Below, piece by piece: positions 15,769 to 25,301 of a stretch of DNA of 63,748 nt. The stretch comes from Rhizobiales bacterium CCH3-A5 (GTDB lineage Bacteria > Pseudomonadota > Alphaproteobacteria > Rhizobiales > Beijerinckiaceae). The stretch lies in assembly GCA_001556025.1 (NCBI GenBank), contig LSIB01000046.1, positions 1 through 63,748 on the forward strand, read 5' to 3'. The notes beneath the pieces are model-generated. The model was not told the DNA's origin. It made no database searches and saw only the letters and a list, made by a program, of their open reading frames with translations. Both the position numbers and the translations under genes were made by a program. The stretch's first letter is position 1; each line of letters opens with the position of its first letter.

Positions 15769-16956
15769 TCACTCCGCCGCATCCTTCAGCGGCAGCCCGG
15801 CCGCGAAGGGCAGCTTCGGCTCGCCCTTCGCATCGTCGAACTCCAGCGCGCCGATGCGTTCGCCCCGGCTCGTCACCTTGCCGGCCGAGGTGCGGATGCC
15901 GGCGACATCCTCCTGCGCCTGGCGGAAATGCTGGTCGAGCTTTTCGGCCCGCTCGCCCAGCCGGCGCACATCGGCGAGCAGCTTGCCGACTTCCGCCTGG
16001 ATCACCTGCGCCTCCTCGCGCATGCGGGCGTCGCGCACCAGCGACTGCATGAGCTGGATCGCCAGCGCCAGCAGCGAGGGCGAGACGATCATGATCCGGG
16101 CGCGGCTGGCTTTCTGGATCACGTCGTCGAAATGCTCGTGCAGATCGGCGTAGATCGATTCCGATGGCACGAAGAGCAGCGCCATGTCCTGCGTCTCGCC
16201 GGCCAGGAAATAGCGCTCGGCGATGTCCTTCACATGCACGCCGACATCGTTGCGAACCCGCATGCCTGCGGCCTTCCTGGCATCCTCGCCGCGCGCCTCG
16301 CGCAGCAGCGTGAAGCTCTCCAGCGGGAATTTCGCGTCGATGACGAGGCCGCGCCTGTCGCCCGGCAGCGTCACCAGACAGTCTGGCCGCTTGCCGTTGG
16401 AGAGTTGCGGCTGGAAGGCGAAGAAGGCGGAGGGCAGCCCGTCGCGGATGATCGCCTCCATCCGGCCCTGGCCATAGGCCCCGCGCGCCTGCTTGTTGGA
16501 GAGCACGTCCTTTAGCGTCACCACCTCCGAGGTCAGGTCGGTCAGGTTCTTCTGGGCGCTGTCGATCACCGCCAGCCGCTCCTGCAGCTTGCCGAGGCTC
16601 TCGGTGGTCTGGCGGACGTTCTGCTCCAGCCCCTGGCCGACCTTGTGGCTCAACCCGTCCATCCGGTCGGCGACGAGGCGGGCGAGGTCGCCCTGCCGCG
16701 TCGAAAGGATCTCGGCCATGGATTGCATGCGTCCGGCGAGCTCGGCCTGGGCGCGGTTCATCTCGGCGACCTTGTCGTCCATCTCGCGGGCCCGCTCGGC
16801 CGCCATCGCGGCTTCGACCGCGCGCCGCGACGAACCGCGCCACGACCCTGCGACGACGAGGACGAGCAGCAGCAGGCTCGCGCCCGCAAAGCCGAGCGCG
16901 GCCTCGCTCCAGAGGACGGGTCTGTCGAGCAGGGTGAAGGCGATCTCGTTCATCAC
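15769..16956 (-). CDS. rmuC: DNA recombination protein RmuC
   Basis: 395 residues. One N-terminal membrane helix (about 20-38) is followed by a coiled coil (about 45-150) and the RmuC nuclease-like domain (about 150-345). Family signatures [19 protein letters not shown] (152-170), [12 protein letters not shown] and [11 protein letters not shown] (205-215) are present. E. coli RmuC limits inversions at short inverted repeats, a curious neighbour given the palindromic window, though I read nothing into that. Two adjacent ATGs start the frame. Divergent from def. Confidence 0.92.
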   Translation of the reverse strand: MMNEIAFTLLDRPVLWSEAALGFAGASLLLLVLVVAGSWRGSSRRAVEAAMAAERAREMDDKVAEMNRAQAELAGRMQSMAEILSTRQGDLARLVADRMDGLSHKVGQGLEQNVRQTTESLGKLQERLAVIDSAQKNLTDLTSEVVTLKDVLSNKQARGAYGQGRMEAIIRDGLPSAFFAFQPQLSNGKRPDCLVTLPGDRRGLVIDAKFPLESFTLLREARGEDARKAAGMRVRNDVGVHVKDIAERYFLAGETQDMALLFVPSESIYADLHEHFDDVIQKASRARIMIVSPSLLALAIQLMQSLVRDARMREEAQVIQAEVGKLLADVRRLGERAEKLDQHFRQAQEDVAGIRTSAGKVTSRGERIGALEFDDAKGEPKLPFAAGLPLKDAAE

Positions 16957-16997
16957 GGCAGCCTAACCGATTCGAAAGCGGAAATCGAACGAAAGCG

Positions 16998-17014
16998 GAA
17001 CGGTTTGACCGTTC
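16998..17014. promoter_or_regulatory. Perfect palindrome plus direct repeats between rmuC and def
   Basis: GAACGGT-TTG-ACCGTTC is a perfect 7+3+7 inverted repeat in the 114-base divergent promoter interval. An 11-base direct repeat CGAAAGCGGAA (16973-16983 and 16990-17000) overlaps its left side with 17-base spacing. This arrangement could be an operator controlling rmuC, def or both. I cannot name the regulator. Confidence 0.35.
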
Positions 17015-17070
17015 GCCCACAACGGCTTATGTCGCGGCTTCGTCTTCGACATTCCCGTGCAGAGCCCCCC

Positions 17071-17607
17071 ATGGCCATCCGTCCGCTCGTCATCCTGCCC
17101 GACTCCGTGCTGCGCCAGGTCTCCGCGCCCGTGACCGCGATCACGCCCGAGATCAGGAAACTCGTCGCGGACATGTTCGACACCATGTACGACGCGCCCG
17201 GCATCGGGCTCGCCGCGATCCAGATCGGCGTGCCGAGCCGCGTCGTGACCATCGACCTCGCCAAGCCGGCGCCCGAGGGCGAGGAGCCGACGCCTAAAGA
17301 TCCGCAGGTCTTCATCAATCCCGAGATTATCTGGTCGTCCGACGAGCTGAACACCCATGAGGAAGGCTGCCTCTCGATCCCGGAATATTACGAGGAGGTC
17401 GACAGGCCAGCGTCGATCAGGGTGCGTTACATGGACCTCGACGAAACGACGCGGGAGATCGAGGCCGACGGCATCCTCGCCACCTGCCTCCAGCACGAGA
17501 TCGATCATCTCAACGGCGTGCTCTTCATCGACCATCTCTCGCGGCTGAAGCGCGAGCGCGTGACCAAGCGCTTCGCCAAGCAGGCCAAGCGGGACAGCGC
17601 GGCTTGA
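17071..17607 (+). CDS. def: Peptide deformylase
   Basis: 178 residues from the ATG at 17071. Cytoplasmic metalloenzyme that removes the formyl group from nascent proteins. All three motifs are intact: GIGLAAIQ (44-51), EEGCLSIP with metal ligand Cys100, and QHEIDHLNG with His142, catalytic Glu143 and His146. The frame is open far upstream (to 16645), but [16 protein letters not shown] is the normal family start. First gene of def-fmt-truA. Confidence 0.95.
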   Translation: MAIRPLVILPDSVLRQVSAPVTAITPEIRKLVADMFDTMYDAPGIGLAAIQIGVPSRVVTIDLAKPAPEGEEPTPKDPQVFINPEIIWSSDELNTHEEGCLSIPEYYEEVDRPASIRVRYMDLDETTREIEADGILATCLQHEIDHLNGVLFIDHLSRLKRERVTKRFAKQAKRDSAA

Positions 17608-17626
17608 GCGTGTCAGTGGCTCATGC

Positions 17627-17654
17627 GTCATTGCTTCGCTGCGCTCGCAATGAC
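17627..17654. repeat. Short intergenic palindrome between def and fmt
   Basis: GTCATTGCTTCGCT followed by GCGCTCGCAATGAC forms a hairpin with GTCATTGC/GCAATGAC arms. GTCATTGCGAGC-type elements are, from memory, frequent between genes in Hyphomicrobiales. It occupies most of the 82-base def-fmt gap and has no T run, so it is not an obvious terminator. Confidence 0.6.
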
Positions 17655-17689
17655 TGCGGGGCGTTCAAGCGACGGATGACGATCATCTC

Positions 17690-18619
17690 ATGACCCTGCG
17701 CATCGTCTTCATGGGCACGCCCGATTTCGCCGTGCCGACGCTAAGCGAGGTCGTTGGTCATGGGCATGAGGTCGTGGCCTGCTATACACGTGCGCCGGCG
17801 CAGGCGGGGCGCGGGCTGGAACTGAAGCCATCGCCGGTCCAGCGCGCTGCCGAGCGCTTCGGCATCCCCGTGCTGACGCCGAAGACGCTGCGGACGCCGG
17901 ACGCAGCCGAGACCTTCGCCGCTCATCAGGCCGATGTCGCCGTCGTCGTCGCCTATGGCATGATCCTGCCCCAGAGCATCCTCGATCTGCCGGAGCTTGG
18001 TTGCCTCAATCTGCATGCCTCGCTGCTGCCGCGCTGGCGCGGGGCCGCGCCGATCCAGCGGGCGGTGATGGCGGGCGATGCGCAGAGCGGCGTCTGCGTC
18101 ATGAAGATGGAAGCCGGGCTCGACACTGGCCCGGTCGGCATGGTCGAGAGCATCGCCATCGGCCCGGACATGACGGCGGGCGAACTGCACGACACGCTCG
18201 CGCCCTTGGGCGCGGATATGATGACGCGGGCGCTCGCCGCGCTTGGCCGCGGGGCCTTGCGCTTCACGCCGCAGCCGGAGGAGGGCGTCACCTACGCCGC
18301 CAAGCTGACCAATGCCGAGGGCCGGCTGAACTGGGCCCGGCCAGCGAGCCAGGTCCACGATCTCGCGCGCGGGCTCTCGCCCTTTCCCGGCGCCTTCGCC
18401 GAAATCGATCTCGGCAAGGGGCGCGAGCGGCTGAAGGTCCTGCGCACGGCGCTGGCCGGAGGCGCGGCCGAGCCCGGCACGCTGCTCGACGGCGAGGGCA
18501 CGATCGCCTGCGCCGAGGGTGCGGTCAGGCTCTGCCAAGTCCAGCGCGCCGGCGGCAAGCCGATGAGCGGAGCGGAGTTTCTGCGCGGCACGAAACTGAC
18601 GCCCGGCAGCAAGATCTGA
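17690..18619 (+). CDS. fmt: Methionyl-tRNA formyltransferase
   Basis: 309 residues. Transfers formyl from 10-formyl-tetrahydrofolate to initiator Met-tRNA. The N-terminal Rossmann-like domain begins [13 protein letters not shown]. The active site Asn107, His109 ([17 protein letters not shown]) and Asp145 (GLDTGPVG) are present. The C-terminal tRNA-binding OB-like domain spans about 205-305. Its TGA shares one base with the truA ATG (TGATG), showing coupling. Functional partner of def upstream. Confidence 0.95.
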   Translation: MTLRIVFMGTPDFAVPTLSEVVGHGHEVVACYTRAPAQAGRGLELKPSPVQRAAERFGIPVLTPKTLRTPDAAETFAAHQADVAVVVAYGMILPQSILDLPELGCLNLHASLLPRWRGAAPIQRAVMAGDAQSGVCVMKMEAGLDTGPVGMVESIAIGPDMTAGELHDTLAPLGADMMTRALAALGRGALRFTPQPEEGVTYAAKLTNAEGRLNWARPASQVHDLARGLSPFPGAFAEIDLGKGRERLKVLRTALAGGAAEPGTLLDGEGTIACAEGAVRLCQVQRAGGKPMSGAEFLRGTKLTPGSKI

Positions 18620-19356
18620 TGCCGCGCTACAAGCTCGTCATCGAATATGACGGCACGCCGTTCTCCGGCTGGCAGCGCCAGCTCAACGGTCCCTCGGTGC
18701 AGCAGAGCGTCGAGGATTCGATCGAGGGTTTCTGCGGCCATCCCGTCCGGCTGCATTGCGCCGGGCGCACCGATGCCGGCGTCCATGCCACCCATCAGGT
18801 CGCCCATGTCGATCTCGACAGGGACTGGCGCACCGACGTTGTGCGCGACGCCAGCAATGCGAGGCTGAAACGCGTTCCCGTCGCCGTCGTCAGCGCGGAA
18901 GCGGTATCCGACGATTTCGACGCCCGCATCTCGGCGAAACGCCGCCACTACATCTACCGCATCATCGACCGGCGCGCCCAGCCCGCGCTCGACCTGAACC
19001 GGCTCTGGCATGTGCCCGTCAAACTCGACCACGAGGCGATGGACCGCGCCGCCAAGGCTCTGCTCGGCCATCACGACTTCACAGCGTTCCGCGCCGCCGA
19101 ATGCCAGGCTAACAGCCCGATGCGCACGCTCGACCGCTTCGACGTCAGGCGCGAGGGCGAGGAGATCGTGGCCTATGTCCATGCCCGCTCCTTCCTGCAC
19201 CATCAGGTCCGCTCCATGGTCGGCTGCCTGAAGATGGTGGGCGCAGGGCGCTGGCCGGAGGTGAAGGTCGGCAAAGTTCTGGCGTCGCGCGATCGCTCGC
19301 AATGCGCGGCGCTGGCTCCGCCCTGTGGGCTGTATCTGGCGGGCGTGGATTACTGA
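18619..19356 (+). CDS. truA: tRNA pseudouridine(38-40) synthase
   Basis: 245 residues from the ATG overlapping the fmt stop. Makes pseudouridine at positions 38-40 of tRNA anticodon arms. Catalytic Asp52 lies in AGRTDAGVHA. The conserved YDGTPFSGWQRQ (10-21) and FLHHQVRSMVG segments are present. Last gene of def-fmt-truA; converges on a membrane-protein gene one base away. Confidence 0.94.
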   Translation: MPRYKLVIEYDGTPFSGWQRQLNGPSVQQSVEDSIEGFCGHPVRLHCAGRTDAGVHATHQVAHVDLDRDWRTDVVRDASNARLKRVPVAVVSAEAVSDDFDARISAKRRHYIYRIIDRRAQPALDLNRLWHVPVKLDHEAMDRAAKALLGHHDFTAFRAAECQANSPMRTLDRFDVRREGEEIVAYVHARSFLHHQVRSMVGCLKMVGAGRWPEVKVGKVLASRDRSQCAALAPPCGLYLAGVDY

Positions 19357-19357
19357 G

Positions 19358-20002
19358 CTAGAACCCCCACAGCCCCAGCAGCCGAGTCACGCCGGCCTGC
19401 GCCAGAAAGCTCGCGGTTACCACGAGCAGCGCCACGTCGCGCTGCGGCCCGAGCGTCGCCACAGCCGCCGCATAGCGCAGTTTCGCAACGATCGCGGCGA
19501 AGGCGAGCCATTGCGCGATCGCGAGTTCCGGCGTCGACCAGCCGATCGCATGGACCAGCGCCGGCACGGCGAGCAGGTTGGCGCAGAGCACCTCGGTCCA
19601 GTTCCAGGCGATGACGAAAGCCGCAAAGGCGGGCGTTCGCAGCAGATGCGGGGCCAGCCCCGCGATCAGCATCGGGACCATGATGAAGGCGGCGATCTGG
19701 GAGGCGAGCACCGCCATCGCCAGCGGCGGCGACTGGAACAGGCCGGCGGCGTTGGAGAGCCCAGCTACCGCGTTCTCGGCGGCGAGGACGGCGACCAGCG
19801 CCGGCGCCGTCAGAACCATGGCGAGGCAGGAGCGGCTCAGGCCCTGCCGGGAGAGGTCGAGTTCGGGCAGCGCGGTCGGGCCGGCCGACATCAGCCGCCA
19901 GGTTCCGCGCAGGCAACGGGTCACCGCATCGGCCGCCAACAGCATCGCCTGCGCCCCAGCCTGTCCCCGCCGCATGGGTTGCCGCATCTCGATGCGGATC
20001 AT
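19358..20002 (-). CDS. Uncharacterised multi-pass membrane protein
   Basis: 214 residues with five or so hydrophobic segments (about 57-77, 92-118, 124-150, 160-178 and 190-205) after a basic N-terminal 35 residues. I do not recognise a named domain; it resembles the short hydrophobic proteins often found next to truA/dapE in Hyphomicrobiales. The start could be M1, M6 or M10. It lies 52 bases after dapE on the same strand, with a small hairpin (ACCTTC/GAAGGT, 20017-20032) between. Function unknown. Confidence 0.65.
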   Translation of the reverse strand: MIRIEMRQPMRRGQAGAQAMLLAADAVTRCLRGTWRLMSAGPTALPELDLSRQGLSRSCLAMVLTAPALVAVLAAENAVAGLSNAAGLFQSPPLAMAVLASQIAAFIMVPMLIAGLAPHLLRTPAFAAFVIAWNWTEVLCANLLAVPALVHAIGWSTPELAIAQWLAFAAIVAKLRYAAAVATLGPQRDVALLVVTASFLAQAGVTRLLGLWGF

Positions 20003-20054
20003 CCAAACGACGTAAGACCTTCGTCTGAAGGTTAGGAAGGCGCGTGCCGTCGCG

Positions 20055-21245
20055 TCAAGCCTGCGTCGCGGCGGCGAAATAGGTCGTCAGCAGCCGGTGC
20101 GTGATCGCCTCCAGCGCGACGAGATCGGCGACCGCCACCTCTTCGTTCACCTGATGCATCGTCTTGCCGACCGGGCCGTATTCGACGACCGGACAATAGC
20201 TCTTGATGAAGCGCGCATCCGAGGTGCCGCCAGTGGTCGAAAGCGCCGGCCGCTTGCCGGTCTGCGCCTCGACGGCGTCGGCCACCATCGCGACGAACGG
20301 CCCTGGCTGCGTCAGGAAGGCGACGGCATTGGTCGGCTGGAACGCGATTTCGTAGCGCACCGTGTTCCCGGCGGCCTCATGGAGCCGGCGCTCGATCTCG
20401 GCGGCCAGCGTCTGTGGCGTCCAGACATCGTTGAAGCGGATGTTGAACACGGCTTTCGCCTGCGCCGGCACGACATTGGTCGCAGGGTTGCCGACATCGA
20501 GCGTCGTCACCTCGAGATTGCTCGGGTCGAAATGCACGGTGCCGGCGTCGAGCGGCGCAGCATCCAGCGCCGCCAGCAGCCGGACCATGCCCCGGATCGG
20601 GTTGTCGGCGAGATGGGGGTAGCCGACATGGCCCTGCCTGCCGTTGACGGTGAGCCTGCCGGTCAGTGAGCCGCGCCGGCCGATCTTGATCATGTCGCTC
20701 ATCGTGGCCGGATTGGTCGGCTCGCCGAGCAGGCAATGGTCGAAGCGCTCGCCGCGCGCCTGCGCCCAGTCGAGCAGCTTGACCGTGCCGTTGACGGCCG
20801 GGCCTTCCTCGTCGCCGGTCACCAGAAAGGCGATCGAGCCCGGCGCGTCGGGGTTGTCGCGGCGATAGCGCAGCGCTGCCGCGACCATGGCCGCCAGCCC
20901 GCCCTTCATGTCGCAGGCGCCGCGCCCATGCAGCGCCCCCTCCGCGATCTCGCCGGAGAACGGGTCGCGCGTCCAGGCGGCGACGTCTCCCACCGGCACC
21001 ACGTCGGTATGGCCGGCGATGACGAAAACAGGGCTTTCGGTTCCGATGCGGGCATAGAGGTTCTCGACCTCCGCCGTACCGGGCTCACTGAAGACCGGGC
21101 GATGGACCGCGTAGCCCGCATCCGTCAGAACGCGCTCAAGCAGCGCCAGCGCGCCGCCTTCCTCGGGCGTCACGGACGGGCAGCGGATCAGGGCCTGGGC
21201 GAGGGCGACGGGGTCGGTGGGGTCGAACGGAGGAGTCTGGCTCAT
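20055..21245 (-). CDS. dapE: Succinyl-diaminopimelate desuccinylase
   Basis: 396 residues; M20 di-zinc hydrolase releasing LL-diaminopimelate and succinate in the lysine/peptidoglycan pathway. Metal ligands and base are visible: His79 and Asp81 ([11 protein letters not shown]), Asp112 ([10 protein letters not shown]) and the Glu146-Glu147 pair (GDEEGPA). [10 protein letters not shown] is the family substrate segment. Its ATG overlaps the stop of the DUF805 gene by four bases (21242-21245). Complements dapB at 5822..6637. Confidence 0.95.
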   Translation of the reverse strand: MSQTPPFDPTDPVALAQALIRCPSVTPEEGGALALLERVLTDAGYAVHRPVFSEPGTAEVENLYARIGTESPVFVIAGHTDVVPVGDVAAWTRDPFSGEIAEGALHGRGACDMKGGLAAMVAAALRYRRDNPDAPGSIAFLVTGDEEGPAVNGTVKLLDWAQARGERFDHCLLGEPTNPATMSDMIKIGRRGSLTGRLTVNGRQGHVGYPHLADNPIRGMVRLLAALDAAPLDAGTVHFDPSNLEVTTLDVGNPATNVVPAQAKAVFNIRFNDVWTPQTLAAEIERRLHEAAGNTVRYEIAFQPTNAVAFLTQPGPFVAMVADAVEAQTGKRPALSTTGGTSDARFIKSYCPVVEYGPVGKTMHQVNEEVAVADLVALEAITHRLLTTYFAAATQA

Positions 21246-21670
21246 CCCGCCGGTTTAGCATCGACGGGCGTGTCCGCAACCGCCTCGTCATCCGTGCGTG
21301 CGCCCGGCATCAGGCCGAGGTCGACCAGCGCGACGATCCAGGCGATCAGCGAGATCGTGTCCAGCGACGGCGCCCAAGCGCTCGACAGCGCCGGCTTCAG
21401 TTCGCCCGGCAGCACGATCGCGCAGACCAGCAGGATGCCGAAGACGGGCGCGCTGCCGCGATCGACGGCGCGCTTGGCGGCGAGCGCCGCCAGAGGAAAC
21501 AGCGCGAATGCGTTCGCGAAGGCGACGACCCTGTTGGCGTCGAATGGCACGAGATGCTGAGCCGCCCGCTCGACCAGCAGCAGAACAAGCGCGACCGCAA
21601 CGCTGCCGAGCCAGAACGGCGCGAGGCCGATGCGGCCCTCAATGGCGGTGAACAGGCGAACGAGCGACAT
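21242..21670 (-). CDS. DUF805-like inner-membrane protein
   Basis: 142 residues. It starts with the family-like pattern [18 protein letters not shown], then three to four hydrophobic helices and [15 protein letters not shown], which matches the DUF805 'AKRLHDRG' signature. A hydrophilic acidic tail follows. No known function. Overlaps dapE by four bases, so the two are translationally coupled. Confidence 0.7.
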   Translation of the reverse strand: MSLVRLFTAIEGRIGLAPFWLGSVAVALVLLLVERAAQHLVPFDANRVVAFANAFALFPLAALAAKRAVDRGSAPVFGILLVCAIVLPGELKPALSSAWAPSLDTISLIAWIVALVDLGLMPGARTDDEAVADTPVDAKPAG

Positions 21671-21883
21671 GCATCAGGCTCCGGTCAGCCCTTGTGGCAT
21701 GCTCCCGCGCCAGCTTGAAGCTTATGGTGAAGAAAAGGTTAACGTCGGTGGGGAGGGGCTGTCCCGAGAAAACGCTTGAACGCCCGCCGCCGCGCCGTTA
21801 GCTGCGGGTCGGGCCATATGCGATCGGGGTCCGAACAGCGCGCCGCATCGCTGTCCGCATCGGTTGTGAAAGAGGTGTCCGCC

Positions 21884-22498
21884 ATGACGATCCGCCTGCA
21901 TCGCGGCGACCTGCCGGACGATCTCGACCTCGGTCCCGTCGTCGCGATCGACACCGAGACGCTCGGCTTGAACCCGCATCGCGACCGGCTCTGCGTGGTG
22001 CAGCTCTCACGGGGAGACGGTTCGGCCGATGTCGTGCAGATCACGAAAGGCGCCAGCCAGCCGGTCAACCTGATCAGGCTGCTCGCCGACCCTGCGGTGC
22101 TGAAGCTGTTCCATTTCGCCCGCTTCGACATCGCCGTGCTGCAGCACGCTTTCGGCGTCGTCACCGGGCCGGTGTTCTGCACCAAGATCGCCTCGAAGCT
22201 GACCCGCACCTACACCGACCGCCATGGCCTGAAGGATCTGGTCCGCGAACTGCTCGGCATCGAACTCTCGAAGCAGCAGCAATCCTCGGACTGGGGCGCT
22301 GAGACGTTGAGCGAGGCGCAACTCGCCTATGCGGCGTCGGACGTGCTGCATCTGCATGCGCTGCACGCGCGCTTGACCACCCTGCTGGCGCGCGAGAACC
22401 GCTCGCATCTTGCCGCCGCGAGCTTCGACTTCCTGCCCTATCGCGCCGAACTCGATCTCGCCGGCTGGCCTGAGACCGACATCTTCGCGCATACTTGA
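21884..22498 (+). CDS. rnd: Ribonuclease D-like 3'-5' exonuclease, single domain
   Basis: 204 residues from the ATG at 21884 (GAAAGAGGTG ribosome-binding site). DEDDy exonuclease residues are Asp23 and Glu25 (VAIDTETLG), Asp82 (HFARFDIAVL), Tyr149 and Asp153 (YAASDVLHL). E. coli RNase D is about 375 residues with HRDC domains; this protein has only the exonuclease domain, the usual short alphaproteobacterial form. The frame stays open to 21776 upstream, but that part is not conserved-looking. Lies upstream of lptC, 178 bases away. Confidence 0.88.
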   Translation: MTIRLHRGDLPDDLDLGPVVAIDTETLGLNPHRDRLCVVQLSRGDGSADVVQITKGASQPVNLIRLLADPAVLKLFHFARFDIAVLQHAFGVVTGPVFCTKIASKLTRTYTDRHGLKDLVRELLGIELSKQQQSSDWGAETLSEAQLAYAASDVLHLHALHARLTTLLARENRSHLAAASFDFLPYRAELDLAGWPETDIFAHT

Positions 22499-22676
22499 CC
22501 CGGTCGCGACAAGTCTTGCGCGAAATCCGGGCTGCCGTTCCCCAAATCCCGGTCTGGTTATTGACAAATTCCACGTCTCGTAGCGTCAGTTTGAGCCACG
22601 GGCCCGTCTCTCGCATCCGCGAGACCGGCGCGCCGCCGACACGAAAAAGCCGTCAGCGGCTGCCATTTCGCGGGGC

Positions 22677-23456
22677 ATGACTTTGGCGATGACATCGGAC
22701 CATTGGGTCCCCGCACCAACCGGCCGTCAGAACCCGCGTCAGGCGGTGTTCAGATCGGCGCGACGGCATACGCTCGTGGTGCGCTTCCTGCGGCTCGCGA
22801 TCCCGCTCGGCGCCGTGGTTGCGGTGCTCGGCCTGGTCGTGACGCCGTTCCTGAGCCCGCTGCGCGCATTGCCGGGGCTTTCCGGCGGCGCGGTCGGCAT
22901 CCAGAACGGCAAGGTCAGGATGGAGACGCCGCGCCTCTCGGGCTACCGCAAGGACAACCGGCCCTATGAGGTCAATGCGGAGGCCGCGCTGCAGGACATC
23001 CGCAATCCCACAGAGGTCGAGCTGGTGACGCTGACGGCGCGCCTGCAGATGGAGCGCGAGGGCTGGGTCACTGTCAACGCGAAGACCGGGCTGTTCAACA
23101 CCCAGGCCGAGAAGCTGAAACTGATCGACGATGTCAGGGTCCGCACCGAAACCGGCTACGACATCCGCATGCAGAACGCCGATATCGACTTCAAGGCCGG
23201 CACCGTGGTCTCGAAGCAGCCGGTCAGGGTCAATCTCGGCACGACCACGGTCGATGCCGATTCACTCGACGTGAAGGACAATGGCGCATTGATCGCGTTT
23301 GATGGACGCGTGCGCGCGGTCATCGAGAATGCTCCCAAGGGGACGCTCGCCGGCCCCGAGCGCGAGGGCAGCAAGCCCGATCTGGAACTTCTGCGGCGGG
23401 TCGAGGTTGCGCCTGCGCCGGGCGGCGCGGCGTCGCCGCCCGCACAACCGAATTGA
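22677..23456 (+). CDS. lptC: LPS export protein LptC
   Basis: 259 residues; bitopic inner-membrane protein that receives LPS from LptB2FG and passes it to LptA. A basic N-terminus and one membrane helix (about 36-58, FLRLAIPLGAVVAVLGLVVT) precede a periplasmic beta-jellyroll with repeated strand motifs (GIQNGKVRMETPRLSGY, NADIDFKAGTVV). M5 is an alternative start. Overlaps the frame of lptA if the TTG start is used there. First gene of lptC-lptA-lptB-rpoN. Confidence 0.88.
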   Translation: MTLAMTSDHWVPAPTGRQNPRQAVFRSARRHTLVVRFLRLAIPLGAVVAVLGLVVTPFLSPLRALPGLSGGAVGIQNGKVRMETPRLSGYRKDNRPYEVNAEAALQDIRNPTEVELVTLTARLQMEREGWVTVNAKTGLFNTQAEKLKLIDDVRVRTETGYDIRMQNADIDFKAGTVVSKQPVRVNLGTTTVDADSLDVKDNGALIAFDGRVRAVIENAPKGTLAGPEREGSKPDLELLRRVEVAPAPGGAASPPAQPN

Positions 23457-23464
23457 GACGCGAC

Positions 23465-24211
23465 ATGCAGCTTGCCTTGAGCCATCCGATTCTCGCCGCG
23501 GGGCTCGCCCTGATGGTGGCCGGCGCGGGTTCGCCCATCGCGACACCGGCCTTCGCGCAGCAGGGCAAGGCGGTCGTGGCGCAGGCCGCTCCGGCCGCCC
23601 CTGCGCAGGCAGGCCGCGGCCGCGGCCAGAATTCGCCGCTCGGCGGCCTCGGCGGCGACAGCAAGGAGCCGATCAAGATCGACGCCGACAAGCTCGACGT
23701 GCTGGACAAGGAGAACAAGGCCGTCTTCACGGGTAAGGTCGTCGCGGTGCAGGGCGAGACCACGGTGCGCTGCTCGGTGATGACCGTGTTCTACGAGGGC
23801 CGCAGCGGCGGGCCGGGCGGCGCGGGCGCGGCGCGGGCCACAGCTCCCGCCGCGGCGCCCGCCGCCGGCGGGCAGTCAAACGATTCCTCTATCAAGCGGA
23901 TCGAATGCACCGGGCCGGTCACGGTCGTCTCCAAGACGCAGGCCGCGACCTCCGACAACGCCGTCTTCGACCGGGCCAACAACGTCGTCATCATGACCGG
24001 CAATGTCGCGCTGAACGACGGCCCCAACATCACGCGCGGCGAGAAGCTGACCTACAACACCGTCACCGGCGTCGCCAATGTCGAGACCACGCGGGGCGGC
24101 CGCGTCCAGGGGTTCTTCGTGCCGAACTCGGAGACCAAGCCCGGAACACCGGCTGCCGGCGCGCCTGCCCGGCCCGCGGCCGCGCGCCCCGCCGCTCCGC
24201 CGACCAACTGA
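23465..24211 (+). CDS. lptA: LPS transport periplasmic bridge protein LptA
   Basis: 248 residues from ATG 23465 (a TTG at 23453 overlapping the lptC stop is the alternative). The signal peptide ends near AFAQQ (about residue 32). The OstA-type domain begins IKIDADKLDVLDKENKAVFTGKV and resumes with AVFDRANNVVIMTGNVALND. An Ala/Pro/Gly-rich insert (about 110-140, with ATAPAAAPAAGG) splits the domain, and a second such stretch forms the C-terminus. Bridges LptC to LptD across the periplasm. Confidence 0.88.
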   Translation: MQLALSHPILAAGLALMVAGAGSPIATPAFAQQGKAVVAQAAPAAPAQAGRGRGQNSPLGGLGGDSKEPIKIDADKLDVLDKENKAVFTGKVVAVQGETTVRCSVMTVFYEGRSGGPGGAGAARATAPAAAPAAGGQSNDSSIKRIECTGPVTVVSKTQAATSDNAVFDRANNVVIMTGNVALNDGPNITRGEKLTYNTVTGVANVETTRGGRVQGFFVPNSETKPGTPAAGAPARPAAARPAAPPTN

Positions 24212-24276
24212 ACGCGCCCCGGCGCGGCTCCCGCCGCCGCCGTCGTCGTTTCCGTTCCGCCGATTGCACGTTTCTC

Positions 24277-25167
<891 letters not shown>

Positions 25168-25301
25168 CCGTCGCTTGCAGGCCGACAGGCCTCATCCCGC
25201 GACATCATGTTGCAGTGCATTAACTTCTCGGCCCAAAGACGCGCCAAGGGCATTGCCGAGCCGCTCGTCCGGGTCTAGGCTCCCCTCAACAGGCAAGAAG
25301 C

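Noticed and set aside
16645..17070. 142 extra N-terminal codons on def
   Set aside because: They read antisense through rmuC; peptide deformylase starts at [10 protein letters not shown].
18001..18618. Long 451-codon frame running through fmt into truA
   Set aside because: The part before 18619 is an out-of-frame reading of fmt; only the truA part is real.
21776..21883. 36 extra N-terminal codons on the RNase D gene
   Set aside because: A good RBS lies directly before the ATG at 21884, and the exonuclease domain begins there.
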